The notes: generated by a model not told the origin, from the letters alone. A stretch of DNA of 64,000 nucleotides from Pseudomonadales bacterium (GCA_012103535.1 WLWQ01000001.1:682001-746000); one strand, 5' to 3'. Shown: positions 1 to 9,530, counted from the stretch's first letter. Program-made: numbers and translations.

Positions 1-1
1 T

Positions 2-928
2 TTAGTGGTCTGCATTATGACGGGCAACAGCGTGTTAAGAGCCTGTGGCGACACTAAAACACCGAGCATTTTAATGGCAGCCGCAGGTCTAATGAACGCC
101 ATCTTAGATCCACTGTTAATTTTTGGTGTTGGCCCATTCCCTGAATTGGGCATTCAAGGTGCAGCCTGGGCGACAGTAATTGCCTGGACTACAGGCTTCA
201 GCTACCTGTTTTACTTGCTCATTTTCAAAGTGGAAATGGTCAGCCGCTCTATTCCAAGCCGCGAAGTTATGCAGTCATCAGGACGAGACATGTTACGCAT
301 CGGCATTCCTGCCGCCGGTGCCAACATGATGACCCCGCTTGCCGCTGGGATCATGACCGCTATCGCAGCAGGATTTGGCGATACCGCTGTTGCGGCTTTC
401 GGTGTGGGCGCCAGAATCGAACCTATTGCAACTCTGTTGGTTCTGGCGATGTCCTCTTCACTTCCTCCGATCATCAGTCAGAATTTTGGTGCTACCCGCA
501 TAGACCGCGTGGAAGAAGCTTATCGCATCGCCACAAAATTTATTCTGGGCTGGCAATTATTAATCTATGTTGTGTTAGCTATAGGTGCAGGTTTGATTGC
601 TGGGTTTTTCTCAGATGATCCGGAAGTAGTCCGAGCGATCCGCTTGTTTGTTTGGATCATGCCTGTTGGTTATGGCCTGCAGGGCATTATCATATTGACT
701 AACTCTTCCTTGAACGCCATGCACAAACCACTGAGTGCGCTCTATCTAAGTATTGCCCGCTTCTTTGTGTTCTATGTACCACTCGCCTATGTAGGCAGCA
801 TTTACTTTGGCTTGTTTGGTTTCTTTGCGGGTGCAGTTTGCGGCAATTTTCTGATGGCGATGATTTCCTGGCGCACTTTTAATCGCGCCATTTCTGGTGA
901 GCATCAGTTAAAAGAAAAAACTGCCTAG
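2..928 (+). CDS. MATE family efflux transporter, 5' end outside window
   Basis: Inner-membrane multidrug/toxin extrusion carrier that exports cationic compounds by Na+ or H+ antiport. The frame is open to the left edge, so only about 308 residues (roughly the C-terminal two thirds of a usual 450-residue MATE protein) are seen. Typical features are the motif GNSVLRACGDTKTP, a segment IGIPAAGANMMTPLA at the start of the second half, and about eight hydrophobic segments. The ATG/GTG codons near the edge are internal, not starts. It converges on the radical SAM gene. The family is clear; the substrate cannot be told. Confidence 0.9.
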   Translation, partial: LVVCIMTGNSVLRACGDTKTPSILMAAAGLMNAILDPLLIFGVGPFPELGIQGAAWATVIAWTTGFSYLFYLLIFKVEMVSRSIPSREVMQSSGRDMLRIGIPAAGANMMTPLAAGIMTAIAAGFGDTAVAAFGVGARIEPIATLLVLAMSSSLPPIISQNFGATRIDRVEEAYRIATKFILGWQLLIYVVLAIGAGLIAGFFSDDPEVVRAIRLFVWIMPVGYGLQGIIILTNSSLNAMHKPLSALYLSIARFFVFYVPLAYVGSIYFGLFGFFAGAVCGNFLMAMISWRTFNRAISGEHQLKEKTA

Positions 929-931
929 GAA

Positions 932-958
932 CTTTCTAAGGCTAGAGAGATTAGAAAG
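932..958. repeat. Weak inverted repeat between convergent genes
   Basis: CTTTCTAA at 932-939 pairs with TTAGAAAG at 951-958 across an 11-nt loop. It lies in the short gap between the convergent MATE and radical SAM genes and could end transcription, but no T-run follows, so the call is weak. Confidence 0.3.
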
Positions 959-2578
959 CTAGGATCTAAAGAGATTACGCACAGTATCAATCAGTCCGCC
1001 TTCTTGATTCTGCACAGCCGCTGGGTTTATTGGGGCTTCCTCAGTTGCTTCACTATCGCTCTGTTCTTCGACTAAATTAAAACTCTTGTCTTCCACAGTG
1101 TCGGCATTACCTTGGTTGCCTTCGGTGTAACTCAAGCGATTGTTATTTTCCTGAAAGGCCAACATTTGCATACATATTTCGTTGTACTCGTCCTGAGTTA
1201 GCAAGTCAGGACATTCTTTCATGTTCAAGGTGAACTGCCGGTCATTCGCTGCGGAAAGATAATGCAAATTCTTTTTATTGGTGAGCAACAAGTCATTTTC
1301 TTTCGCGGTGTTGTAAAGCGGAGTGCCGCGCAGTGGTATATAAGGAAAGAAGAAAAAGTGCTCGGGTGAAATAGTCTGATTGAGCTTTAGGGTTTGCCGC
1401 ATATTTTCAGCGGTTTCTAAGGGCATCCCAACAATATTAAATGTGAGGCGATTAATACCAGCTTTCTTGCAGTTTTCGGCTGCTTCTATGACTTGCTGAT
1501 TTTTCATTTTACGACCGAGCATCTTGGTCCGGAATTCTTCATCGCCACTTTCGATTCCAAACCATATTGTGTGGCAGCCTGCCTCAGCAGCAGTTCTACA
1601 AAACTCTTCATTCATTACTTCGACACGAGAGTTTATGGAAAATGGTAGACGGATTTTTTCTTTGTAAATTTCGAAGAACGCTCTAACGAATTTTAGATTG
1701 GAAAGAAATAACTCATCCCAGAATTCGAAATAACCAACGTTGTACTCATCCCGTAACCTGATGAGTTCATCCACCATTGCTTCCGGTTCATACTTGCGTA
1801 GAAATTCTTTTTTAGTTTTCCAGCCTTCAAGAATCGGCGTATTGCAACAGTAGGTGCACTTATAAGGACAACCACGACCCGTCATAACAGGAAGTACTAA
1901 CTTTCCCTGTGGCCCGAAAATTGATGAGTTAACGTCCTCGAAACCATCCTCTTTGGAGAAAATGTCGTAGTCAGGAAAAGGCAACGCGGCTAAATCACCA
2001 ATTTGATGTGGTTCTGTTTCATAAACAGAACCATCGTTGAGTTTTTCCCACATGCCGTCTGCCGGCCCATCTTTCGATCCACGCAGATGCTGCACAATAT
2101 TGCCAATGGCATACTCGCCATCACCCACACAGATGTAATCGATGTTAGGATTTTCAATTGTCTGTTCTTGAGACAGCATGGCCTGATAGCCGCCAATGCA
2201 AATCGGTAGTTCAGGCATTAACTTCTTTATTTCCTCAAAATACGGTTCCATCGGATACCAATGAGGGCTCATGATGGAGAAGGCAATTACATCCGGTTGT
2301 AGTTCCTGAACCTTTTTTGCGTAATTCTCTGGGGAATACTCCTCAGCATCGCGCAATATCAACACCGGTTCTAACAACACTTCCACCCAAGGAAAATCGC
2401 GCTTTAAGTAAGCAGACATGCTGGCTACCGGCATGGCGATTTCATTGCCATCCGGAGAATAGAAAGAGAAAAGCAAACGCAGCTTTTCTTTCTTCACAGA
2501 ACCAAAGAAGCGAGACTTGTTCTGAGGATACACAGGTCTTTCGGTGCTTACGGCTATAACATCGGCTTTCGAATTCAT
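959..2578 (-). CDS. B12-binding-domain radical SAM protein
   Basis: Predicted cytosolic radical SAM enzyme of the cobalamin-binding type. About residues 35-165 form the B12-binding Rossmann-like domain (MPVASMSAYLKR, then ICIGGYQA and CVGDGEYA). The radical SAM core follows, with a CxxxCxxC cluster motif (CPYKCTYC) at about 236-243 that binds the 4Fe-4S cluster, and a downstream IWFGIESGDEE strand. The last 80 residues are acidic and poorly conserved. At 539 residues it has the usual length for this class, which includes methylases, hopanoid and bacteriochlorophyll enzymes and methylthiotransferase-like proteins. The substrate is unknown and the neighbours give no hint. The ATG at 2578 lacks a strong Shine-Dalgarno sequence. 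Confidence 0.88.
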   Translation of the reverse strand: MNSKADVIAVSTERPVYPQNKSRFFGSVKKEKLRLLFSFYSPDGNEIAMPVASMSAYLKRDFPWVEVLLEPVLILRDAEEYSPENYAKKVQELQPDVIAFSIMSPHWYPMEPYFEEIKKLMPELPICIGGYQAMLSQEQTIENPNIDYICVGDGEYAIGNIVQHLRGSKDGPADGMWEKLNDGSVYETEPHQIGDLAALPFPDYDIFSKEDGFEDVNSSIFGPQGKLVLPVMTGRGCPYKCTYCCNTPILEGWKTKKEFLRKYEPEAMVDELIRLRDEYNVGYFEFWDELFLSNLKFVRAFFEIYKEKIRLPFSINSRVEVMNEEFCRTAAEAGCHTIWFGIESGDEEFRTKMLGRKMKNQQVIEAAENCKKAGINRLTFNIVGMPLETAENMRQTLKLNQTISPEHFFFFPYIPLRGTPLYNTAKENDLLLTNKKNLHYLSAANDRQFTLNMKECPDLLTQDEYNEICMQMLAFQENNNRLSYTEGNQGNADTVEDKSFNLVEEQSDSEATEEAPINPAAVQNQEGGLIDTVRNLFRS

Positions 2579-2852
2579 ACAGAGAGTCGGCTAGAGAGCC
2601 TACCTATATTGTGCTGACCACCAGATTCATATCGACAGAAAGGTCGAAAAGTATACCACCAAAGGGGGGTACAAGCATGAACTAGCGCACATCGAAACCA
2701 TTGAAAAGCCATTGAATTTATAAGGATTTAGGTGAATTTCAATAGCTTGAAGTTCCCCCTTTGCGCCTATTGGATTATGCTCTGCCCCTCAAGGTGACAG
2801 CTGCTCTACCCGCTTACTGTGACCAAAAGATTACTAAACGGTAGTTATCTCT

Positions 2853-3407
2853 ATGAAAGCCCTGGATGCTCTCCATTCTCGAATATCGGCGCCACGACTC
2901 TGCGATCCCCCTCCTGACGAATCTGCTCTCGAAAACATCTACCGTGCAGCCTTTCGCGCCGCTGACCATGGCCTATTACGTCCCTGGCGATTTCTGATTA
3001 TCCGAGGGGAATCCAGGAATAAATTGGGCGATCTCTTTCTAGAGGCTTCCTTGGAACAAGATTCAGAAATTCCAGTAGAAAAGCAACAAAATATTCGGCA
3101 AAAGCCCCTGCGGGCTCCCTTGCTATTAGTCACCATATCCAGCCTCAAAGAACATCCCAAGGTGCCGGAATTTGAGCAAGACTTATCAGCCGGGGCGGCT
3201 AGTCAGAACATGTTGGTCGCCGCACACGCGCAAGGCGTAGGTGCGATGTGGCGCACCGGTTCAATGGCCTATCATCCTACGGTGATGAAAGGACTGGGAT
3301 TGCAGGACCATGAGAAAATAATTGGCTTTCTTTACTTGGGAACGATAAATGGCCCGCTAAAGACCTTGAGTGAACCAGATATCGATGAATTTTTTCAAGA
3401 GTGGTAG
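2853..3407 (+). CDS. Nitroreductase family protein (YdjA-like)
   Basis: FMN-dependent NAD(P)H oxidoreductase of the small nitroreductase class. The 184 residues match YdjA/TdsD-type proteins: an N-terminal R-I-S-x-P-R-L segment that contacts FMN phosphate, AADHGLLRPWRFLI near residues 36-49, GAASQNMLVAAHAQG near 113-127 and a C-terminal GFLYLGT strand. It probably works as a homodimer in the cytosol; the physiological substrate is not known. Its stop overlaps the next gene, which suggests translational coupling. Confidence in the family is high, in the role low. Confidence 0.88.
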   Translation: MKALDALHSRISAPRLCDPPPDESALENIYRAAFRAADHGLLRPWRFLIIRGESRNKLGDLFLEASLEQDSEIPVEKQQNIRQKPLRAPLLLVTISSLKEHPKVPEFEQDLSAGAASQNMLVAAHAQGVGAMWRTGSMAYHPTVMKGLGLQDHEKIIGFLYLGTINGPLKTLSEPDIDEFFQEW

Positions 3408-3409
3408 CA

Positions 3410-3817
3410 ATGGGTAGTCGCAGTATCGACATGCAGTGCTGGAAATGCGGCACTGAACTTAAAAATTTACTGCTACCTTTTTCCCGTTATGAAGAGTGCA
3501 GCTCTTGTAAGGCGGATTTGCATGCCTGCGTTGCCTGCAAGAACTACAACCCTTCCATATCTGATGCCTGCAATGAAGATCGCGCAGATTTCATTCTCGA
3601 CAAAGACAAAGCAAATTTCTGCGACTATTTCCGCGCCAATACTCGCGCATTCCAAAAACAAGATAATACGGAAGCCGAAGTGGCCCGTGCCAAGTTAGCG
3701 GAATTATTTGGAGAAGAAGCACCTGAAGAAAATACCGAAAAAGAGCAAACCACTCCTCAGAGCGAAGCGGATAAAGCCCTGGCTGAGCTCAAACGCCTAT
3801 TCGGCGACGAAGATTAA
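3410..3817 (+). CDS. Zinc-ribbon protein of unknown function
   Basis: Small protein with cysteine pairs CWKC (near residue 9) and CSSC, then CVAC, NPSISDAC and NFCDYF, which together would bind one or two zinc ions. The C-terminal half is acidic and rich in Glu and Ala, ending in KALAELKRLFGDED. No enzymatic motif is seen. The reading frame can begin at GTG 3401, which overlaps the nitroreductase stop, or at ATG 3410, chosen here because the GAG of the preceding codons is better spaced; an ATG at 3431 is also possible. It is very likely co-transcribed with the nitroreductase. Confidence 0.75.
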   Translation: MGSRSIDMQCWKCGTELKNLLLPFSRYEECSSCKADLHACVACKNYNPSISDACNEDRADFILDKDKANFCDYFRANTRAFQKQDNTEAEVARAKLAELFGEEAPEENTEKEQTTPQSEADKALAELKRLFGDED

Positions 3818-3923
3818 GACCAAAAACCAAGTTTATGCATAGATATCATTCACCTCCAGTTCAGCCTGTCTCATTAATATAGATGCTGAAATTGCCAATA
3901 TGGCTTGTAAGTGAGGAATCAGA

Positions 3924-4529
3924 ATGAAAAATTTAAAGAGTGTACTTATGGCGCTGGGTGCCGGAGGGTGCCTGTTTTTTTCATTGCCCAGTAACGCCGA
4001 TGGGCTATTCGGGGATGACGGACTGGACCTGATACTTGGCATTACCGCGGGCTACATTCTGAACGATCACTCAGCAAGAGTTTATCAAGCTGACTATCCT
4101 CGTCGCAGAGATCGTCGTCGTGGTTATCATGAAGGAAGCTATGAGCGTAACTACAATCGAAATCAAAATCGAAACTACAATAGCCGACGTTACGATCGAG
4201 GATTCAGGCCAGGCCCTAGAAATGACTATGGGCCTGCCAGCTTCACTAGCGAACCTGTTCGTGGTGGCAGTTCTCGACGGACTCGAATAATTGCAAATCC
4301 GTTCTCTGACCGAATAGTGACAGGTATCACTCTTACGGGTATCGACAACGACTTTGTTCATATAGAAGATGTCGTGTCATATCCTGGGCGCTATTTACTT
4401 AGTCCCCTCGATTACACCTTGAGTGCGTACGCACCATCGCGATTTATCAACACTGGACACCATATCGATTACATTAGTGTCGCTGCTAAAAGAAAAGAGT
4501 ACTTCACAGTTACTTTTCATTATCAATAA
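3924..4529 (+). CDS. Secreted/periplasmic hypothetical protein with Arg/Asn-rich linker
   Basis: An N-terminal signal peptide is visible (KNLKSVLMALGAGGCLFFSL, cleavage near SNA-DG, about residue 26). After a short hydrophobic stretch (LDLILGITAGYIL) comes a low-complexity, basic region of about 60 residues rich in Arg, Asn and Tyr. The C-terminal 70 residues look folded and beta-rich. I do not recognise the family. It stands alone with a strong intrinsic terminator directly after it, so it is probably a single-gene unit. RNA or polyanion binding by the basic part is conceivable but not shown. Confidence 0.7.
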   Translation: MKNLKSVLMALGAGGCLFFSLPSNADGLFGDDGLDLILGITAGYILNDHSARVYQADYPRRRDRRRGYHEGSYERNYNRNQNRNYNSRRYDRGFRPGPRNDYGPASFTSEPVRGGSSRRTRIIANPFSDRIVTGITLTGIDNDFVHIEDVVSYPGRYLLSPLDYTLSAYAPSRFINTGHHIDYISVAAKRKEYFTVTFHYQ

Positions 4530-4534
4530 AACCG

Positions 4535-4574
4535 GTCCCGCGAATTTGGATAAATTCGCGGGACTGATTTTTTT
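4535..4574 (+). terminator. Strong intrinsic terminator
   Basis: A perfect 13-bp stem: GTCCCGCGAATTT at 4535-4547, loop GGAT, then AAATTCGCGGGAC at 4552-4564, followed by TGA and a run of seven T at 4568-4574. It ends the transcript of the secreted protein just upstream. Confidence 0.93.
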
Positions 4575-4640
4575 ACCCAGGAAGCTATATTCTCTGCCGC
4601 TACTGTTATAATCTGCGCGTTTCCAACGACCAGATTTAAT

Positions 4641-5216
4641 ATGCGCGCCACTGTATTTTCAACTCCTATCATAACTCCACTGCTACGTGGCATTTCCATT
4701 GCCTTATTAGGAATTACCGGATGGAAGACTCGAGGCGAAGAACTCCAACACCAACGATTTGTTCTGATCGGTGCGCCTCACACAAGTAACTGGGATTTCC
4801 CGTTAATGTTATTAGTGGTCTTAAAACTGCGCTTGCGAGTTTACTGGATGGGTAAACATACCTTATTCCCTTTTCCATTTAGCGGTCTGATGAAATGGCT
4901 CGGCGGAATTCCGATCGATCGCTCTGCATCTCACAATGTAGTAAACGAATCGGTGCGTCAATACAAAGAACATGATGAACTGGTTATTCTAATCCCACCG
5001 GAAGGCACCCGCAAAAAGGTGGAGAAATGGAAAAGCGGATTTTATCACATTGCTAATTTGGCTGACGTTCCAATTTTACTTGGCTATGTTGACGCAGCTA
5101 AGAAAGAAGCGGGATTTGCTGACTTTTTTAATCCCACTGGGGATGCAGAAAAAGACATGCAAGAAATTCGAGCATTCTATGCAACGAAAAAAGGTTTGCG
5201 CGCGGAAAATGCTTGA
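4641..5216 (+). CDS. Lysophospholipid acyltransferase family protein
   Basis: PlsC-type acyltransferase that would move an acyl group to lysophosphatidate or another glycerolipid at the inner membrane. The catalytic HX4D motif is HTSNWD at residues 47-52; the second block is IPPEGTRKKVEKWKSG near 115-130. At 191 residues it is shorter than classical PlsC (about 240) and fits the compact 1-acyl-glycerol-3-phosphate acyltransferase group found in marine Gammaproteobacteria. It converges with the TetR gene with only 4 bp between stop codons. Acceptor specificity cannot be read from sequence. Confidence 0.87.
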   Translation: MRATVFSTPIITPLLRGISIALLGITGWKTRGEELQHQRFVLIGAPHTSNWDFPLMLLVVLKLRLRVYWMGKHTLFPFPFSGLMKWLGGIPIDRSASHNVVNESVRQYKEHDELVILIPPEGTRKKVEKWKSGFYHIANLADVPILLGYVDAAKKEAGFADFFNPTGDAEKDMQEIRAFYATKKGLRAENA

Positions 5217-5220
5217 TGAA

Positions 5221-5967
5221 TTAAGCAGATTGCTTCAATCGAGCCGAAGCTTCGGATAAAGGTGACTGCGCGCCTAAACAAGTCATTAGGCTATCGAATA
5301 CGAATTGCGCATACTCTTCAGTTTTAACTTTCCGCAGCTTAAACTTCCAGTGTTTAAGGTGCCACTGTTGCAGTTGTGCTGTAACTTGAGACGCAAGTAA
5401 TTCAGGTTTTTCGCAAGTGAACTGCCCTGCTTTGACTCCTTTACTAATGGTATCCATTAGTGTTTCTTCAAAGCGTAACTCGACATTGAGTGCGAACTGT
5501 TGCTGTTCCTTAGGCAATCCTTTTAATTCCATAAAGCAGAAATAGTACCAGGGGCTCATGATTTCCATCATGTAGATCTCACCAAAAATGATTGCTCGCA
5601 AACAATCTACTGGCTCTAAAATTTCCTCCGACAATCCGCCGATTACTTGATCAATATATTTTCGTTGCACGCCTTCAATAACTGATGCCAGATCTTCCTT
5701 CGATCCGATATAGGCATAAAGCCCGCCCATACTAATACCGGTCTCCTTGCTAAGATCCCGCAGACTCATGGCTTGAAAGCCTTTATTGTTGGCAAGTTGA
5801 AACGTCGCAGTGAAGATCTTTTCCAGGTTAGTTATCGCAACGTTGGCGTTTTTGATTTGCATTTTGTCTTTATGCATCTCAAACACACTGCGCCATAGTG
5901 GTTCCCCTTCCAGAGTCCACCGCTCTCTGAAAGCTTCAAAACTAGTATCCTTTGGCCAAACTGCCAT
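5221..5967 (-). CDS. TetR/AcrR family transcriptional regulator
   Basis: DNA-binding repressor. The helix-turn-helix lies near residues 67-98 (SLRDLSKETGISMGGLYAYI), with SKEDL at its end as in the family. The C-terminal part, about 140 helical residues, is the ligand-binding dimer domain. The N-terminus is about 35-40 residues longer than usual, so the true start may be an internal Met (residue 31 or 36). Its target is unknown. It converges with the acyltransferase and is followed upstream by an AT-rich promoter region. Confidence 0.85.
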   Translation of the reverse strand: MAVWPKDTSFEAFRERWTLEGEPLWRSVFEMHKDKMQIKNANVAITNLEKIFTATFQLANNKGFQAMSLRDLSKETGISMGGLYAYIGSKEDLASVIEGVQRKYIDQVIGGLSEEILEPVDCLRAIIFGEIYMMEIMSPWYYFCFMELKGLPKEQQQFALNVELRFEETLMDTISKGVKAGQFTCEKPELLASQVTAQLQQWHLKHWKFKLRKVKTEEYAQFVFDSLMTCLGAQSPLSEASARLKQSA

Positions 5968-6090
5968 GATTAATCCTTAATCACACTATTTGGGAAATGC
6001 TGAGGAATAGGGAGTGTATTATGTATTAGGGGTACTGTTAAGCCGCAGCAAAGGGATTACTAGCAAATATTCAAGTATTTCTAAGGCTTA

Positions 6091-6120
6091 GGAGACTCCA
6101 ACAGCTAATCTGGAGTCTCC
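6091..6120 (-). terminator. Stem-loop 3' of the small exported protein
   Basis: GGAGACTCCA at 6091-6100 pairs perfectly with TGGAGTCTCC at 6111-6120 (10-nt loop), 10 bp past the stop of the minus-strand gene at 6130-6513. There is no clear T-run, so it may be a weak terminator or an mRNA-stabilising hairpin. Confidence 0.5.
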
Positions 6121-6129
6121 AGTCTGGCA

Positions 6130-6513
6130 TTACATCAATTCTTGTAATCGGACTTTAGTCTCGTCATTAGCCGTATGATTCAAATCCAGAAGGATCTCAG
6201 CAAACAGCTTTGCGTTGGCATGTGCTCGTTCGCTGGCAATGATGCGATTCATAATGTCCTTATCATCAGCAGATACTGCGTGCTGCATATTTGCCACTGC
6301 ATTCGCGATCGCGCGGAATGCCCTTCCAACACCGTCATCTTCAGATAAGGCAGCTAGTTCAGCTTTTTCACCGTCGGATGGAAAGTGATTTAGATTTACC
6401 AATACTCCCGCAATTGTCTTTGTTGCTGATGCATTGTCAGCAGCAAACAAGCTTGGGCTAACTACAACAACCAGGGCTAAAGCCAGGAGCTTTTTATAAA
6501 GACGACTCTTCAT
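6130..6513 (-). CDS. Small periplasmic helical protein, unknown
   Basis: A 127-residue protein with a signal peptide (LYKKLLALALVVVVSPSLFA, cleavage after AFA-type site near residue 24). The mature part is about 100 residues, mostly alpha-helical, and seems to contain two similar halves: VLVNLNHFPSDGEKAELAAL and ILLDLNHTANDETKVRLQEL, each with L-N-H near its start. I do not recognise the family. It is preceded by a GAGGTGAAAC Shine-Dalgarno sequence and followed by a stem-loop, and is probably a monocistronic unit. Confidence 0.75.
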   Translation of the reverse strand: MKSRLYKKLLALALVVVVSPSLFAADNASATKTIAGVLVNLNHFPSDGEKAELAALSEDDGVGRAFRAIANAVANMQHAVSADDKDIMNRIIASERAHANAKLFAEILLDLNHTANDETKVRLQELM

Positions 6514-6595
6514 GTTTCACCTCTAGAAAGAACTGGTTTTGTGAAGCTTTATCAGTTTAGCCGAAGTGTAAAAAAGAAAATAGAAAAACTGGCGT

Positions 6596-7303
6596 TTATA
6601 ACCAATACGAAGCTATCGCTACTGACCCTGCGATAGTGCAAAGAAAGAGCGAGGAGCGGCGTAAGTTTTGATGAGATATTTTATGTAGAGTTTTCATTGC
6701 CACCCAATATCCCAGCAAGGTGGCTGGCATCAAAGGCAGGGAGATTAACAGGTGCTCAATACCAAAACGACCGATAGTGGCAAGCATCCCAAGAGACATG
6801 AGACAGCTAACACAGAAAAATGCGGCCATGTTGGCACGAATAAAATCATTTTCCTGGTGCTGGAGAACCAATGCCATGGGCGGGCCACCGATTGAACTAC
6901 TGGTCCCCATAAATCCGGACAAAAAACCCGCGGAGAATAAAGAAGCTGACGTCGGCTTAAAAACAACATTGCTGAGACTAAGCCCTACGGCAACTATTAC
7001 TGTTATTCCTAACCAGAGAGCCAGCTGCTCCTGTGAAATCCAAAACAGCAATAATCCGCCAGCCACGGTTCCAGGTATACGCCCAATGATGGCAAACTTC
7101 AGCCCTTCGAAAGAGATCGAGTGCCAGTGTTTAGCCGCATTGGCTAATGACAAGGTAAACGCTGAAATTGTTATTGGTGCTGGCACATAGAGCGGATCGA
7201 TAAAGAACAGAATTGGAGCGGCGATAATTGCTAACCCGAATCCAATAGAGCTCTGAACGTAAGAACCTACAAATATGACCGCAACCGCGATTGCTATTTC
7301 CAT
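6596..7303 (-). CDS. TSUP (TauE/SafE) family anion exporter
   Basis: Inner-membrane protein with seven or eight hydrophobic segments, typical of sulfite exporter TauE/SafE. The two family repeats are visible: an N-terminal GSYVQSSIGFGLAIIAAPI block and GFLSGFMGTSSSIGGPPMAL near the middle. The 235-residue length is normal. Proteins of this family export sulfite, sulfoacetate or other organic sulfur or carboxylate anions; the actual substrate is unknown. It sits 80 bp downstream of purU on the same strand. Confidence 0.88.
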   Translation of the reverse strand: MEIAIAVAVIFVGSYVQSSIGFGLAIIAAPILFFIDPLYVPAPITISAFTLSLANAAKHWHSISFEGLKFAIIGRIPGTVAGGLLLFWISQEQLALWLGITVIVAVGLSLSNVVFKPTSASLFSAGFLSGFMGTSSSIGGPPMALVLQHQENDFIRANMAAFFCVSCLMSLGMLATIGRFGIEHLLISLPLMPATLLGYWVAMKTLHKISHQNLRRSSLFLCTIAGSVAIASYWL

Positions 7304-7351
7304 AAGTTCGCTTTATGCCACAAGAGAGTTACTCAAATAAGCGCGGCATAA

Positions 7352-7367
7352 TACTCTCTCGAGAGTA
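7352..7367. repeat. Short palindrome between purU and TSUP gene
   Basis: TACTCTC (7352-7358) and GAGAGTA (7361-7367) form a 7-bp inverted repeat with a TC centre. It lies 18 bp past the purU stop. It could be an operator or a weak hairpin; nothing else supports either. Confidence 0.3.
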
Positions 7368-7384
7368 AGAGCTCCAGTGATGCT

Positions 7385-8308
7385 TTATCTAAAGACAATC
7401 GTTTTAGTGCCGTTCACAATTATTCGATGTTCACAGTGCCACTTTACTGCACGGGCGAAGGCTGCACATTCAGCATCTCGACCTATCTGCATAAGCTCTT
7501 CAATATCAAAATTGTGATCAATCTTCTCTACGGCCTGTTCGATTATTGGGCCTTCATCGAGTTCCGCAGTTACATAGTGCGCTGTAGCGCCAATAATTTT
7601 CACGCCACGATCGTAGGCCTGCCGATAGGGATTCGCTCCTTTGAATCCCGGTAAAAAGGAATGATGGATGTTAATGGCTCGCCCTTGTAGTTTTTCGCAA
7701 ATCTCTGGCGATAATATTTGCATGTACCTGGCGAGAGCGAACAAATCGGCATCCAGTTCGTCAAACACTTTTTCGATTTCCTGTTCTTGTAGTCGTTTGG
7801 AATCGGCGCTGATCGGCAAATAATAGAAAGGCAATCCATACCATTCAGTTAATGAGCGCATATCTTCATGATTGGAAACAACGCCCACTACTTCACCAGG
7901 AAGTACGTTCGACTCCCAGCGGTGCAATATGTCATTTAGACAATGGCCGTGTTTGGAAACTGCCAATAAGATTCTGGTAGGGATATTTAAATCGTAGAAA
8001 TTCCACTCCATCTGAAATTGTTCCGCGACCTGACGAAAATCTTCATCAAGTCTATTAACTTCAGGGAGTCTGTCTTCCGATTCTTCAAATTCAACCCGCA
8101 TAAAAAATTGATCGGGAATCGGATCGCGATGTTGAGCCGCTTCATAAATTGTCGCGCCCCGCTGAAACAGAAAATCACTGACAGCACGAACAATTCCATT
8201 AGCTTCCGGACAGGAGACAGTTAGAACGTATTTGGCTGGATTCTTCCCTGGCACTACTTTTCCTGGTCTGAAAATCGATTTCCTCTCAGTATAGATGTTT
8301 AGTGTCAT
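7385..8308 (-). CDS. purU: Formyltetrahydrofolate deformylase
   Basis: Hydrolyses 10-formyl-THF to formate and THF, balancing the one-carbon pool. An N-terminal ACT domain (about residues 25-100, KYVLTVSCPEANGIVRAVSD) is followed by a formyltransferase domain with the hallmark IHHSFLPGFKGANPY near 220-235 and the catalytic Asp in ELDEGPI. The protein is about 25 residues longer at its N-terminus than E. coli PurU. The frame opens with TTG at 8311, but the ATG at 8308 is chosen. It is divergent from frmA; the shared 75-bp gap holds both promoters, in keeping with a common role in C1 metabolism. Confidence 0.94.
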   Translation of the reverse strand: MTLNIYTERKSIFRPGKVVPGKNPAKYVLTVSCPEANGIVRAVSDFLFQRGATIYEAAQHRDPIPDQFFMRVEFEESEDRLPEVNRLDEDFRQVAEQFQMEWNFYDLNIPTRILLAVSKHGHCLNDILHRWESNVLPGEVVGVVSNHEDMRSLTEWYGLPFYYLPISADSKRLQEQEIEKVFDELDADLFALARYMQILSPEICEKLQGRAINIHHSFLPGFKGANPYRQAYDRGVKIIGATAHYVTAELDEGPIIEQAVEKIDHNFDIEELMQIGRDAECAAFARAVKWHCEHRIIVNGTKTIVFR

Positions 8309-8382
8309 CAAGCTAGGTTTTGTTGCCGCCAGGTTGCGCGGTCTTTTACAATAGTGCCCCTAGCTCATAACAAGAAGGAAAA

Positions 8383-9492
8383 ATGATGAAATCACGAGCT
8401 GCTGTAGCCTTCGAAGCCGGCAAACCACTGGAAATCGTGGAAGTAGATCTGGAAGGCCCTAAATCCGGTGAAGTTCTGGTGGAAATAATGGCAACAGGCA
8501 TTTGCCATACCGATGCATTCACTCTTTCCGGAGACGATCCTGAAGGAGCTTTTCCAGCGATACTTGGCCATGAAGGTGCGGGAATTGTACGAGAAGTTGG
8601 TCCCGACGTAAGCTCAGTGAAAGTCGGCGACACTGTAATCCCTCTCTATACACCGGAATGCCGACAGTGTGATTTCTGTCTACACCCCAAAACGAACTTA
8701 TGCCAATCAATTCGAGGAACTCAGGGCCAGGGAGTAATGCCAGACGGTAGCAGTCGCTTCTCGTTGGATGGCAAACCTATCCTGCATTATATGGGCTGCT
8801 CTACTTTCTCAAACTTTACAGTTTTACCGGAAATCGCTGTCGCCAAAATCCGAGAGGACGCACCTTTCGATAAGGTTTGTTATATCGGCTGTGGCGTTAC
8901 TACCGGAGTCGGCGCAGTAGCCTTCGATGCCAAAGTTGAACCAGGAAGTACTGTCGCAGTTTTCGGACTAGGTGGTATTGGCTTGAATGTAATCCAGGGA
9001 GCAAAGATGGTTGGTGCCGACCAGATTATTGGCATTGACATTAACCCTGCCAGAGAGGAGTTGGGTAGAAATTTTGGTATGAGTGATTTCATCAATCCAA
9101 AGGATGTTGATGATGTAAGCCAAGCTATTATCGACATGACCGATGGCGGCGTAGACTACAGCTTCGAGTGCATTGGAAACGTAAACACCATGCGCCAGGC
9201 ACTCGAATGTTGTCACAAAGGCTGGGGCGAATCTTTCATTATCGGGGTAGCAGGCGCTGGCCAGGAAATTTCGACGCGTCCATTCCAACTAGTCACCGGG
9301 CGCGCCTGGAAAGGTACTGCTTTTGGTGGAGCACGTGGTAGAACCGATGTACCACGCATCGTCGACTGGTATATGAATGGAAAGATTCAGATCGATCCCC
9401 TAATCACTCACACTATGCCATTGGAAGACATCAACAATGCATTCGATCTTATGCACGCAGGAGCGAGCATCAGATCGGTGGTTGTTTACTGA
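8383..9492 (+). CDS. frmA: S-(hydroxymethyl)glutathione dehydrogenase (class III alcohol dehydrogenase)
   Basis: Zinc- and NAD-dependent enzyme that oxidises the glutathione-formaldehyde adduct to S-formylglutathione, the first step of formaldehyde detoxification. Visible are the catalytic zinc site ICHTDAFT and GHEGAGIV, the four structural-zinc cysteines in [15 protein letters not shown], and the NAD fold GLGGIGLNV. Length (369) is standard. AGAAGG lies 5 nt before the ATG. It leads a plus-strand run with gloA and folD. The usual partner frmB/fghA (S-formylglutathione hydrolase) is not in the window. Confidence 0.96.
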   Translation: MMKSRAAVAFEAGKPLEIVEVDLEGPKSGEVLVEIMATGICHTDAFTLSGDDPEGAFPAILGHEGAGIVREVGPDVSSVKVGDTVIPLYTPECRQCDFCLHPKTNLCQSIRGTQGQGVMPDGSSRFSLDGKPILHYMGCSTFSNFTVLPEIAVAKIREDAPFDKVCYIGCGVTTGVGAVAFDAKVEPGSTVAVFGLGGIGLNVIQGAKMVGADQIIGIDINPAREELGRNFGMSDFINPKDVDDVSQAIIDMTDGGVDYSFECIGNVNTMRQALECCHKGWGESFIIGVAGAGQEISTRPFQLVTGRAWKGTAFGGARGRTDVPRIVDWYMNGKIQIDPLITHTMPLEDINNAFDLMHAGASIRSVVVY

Positions 9493-9530
9493 AATCAAGC
9501 GCTGAACGGATAAAAACAGAGGGCGAATAA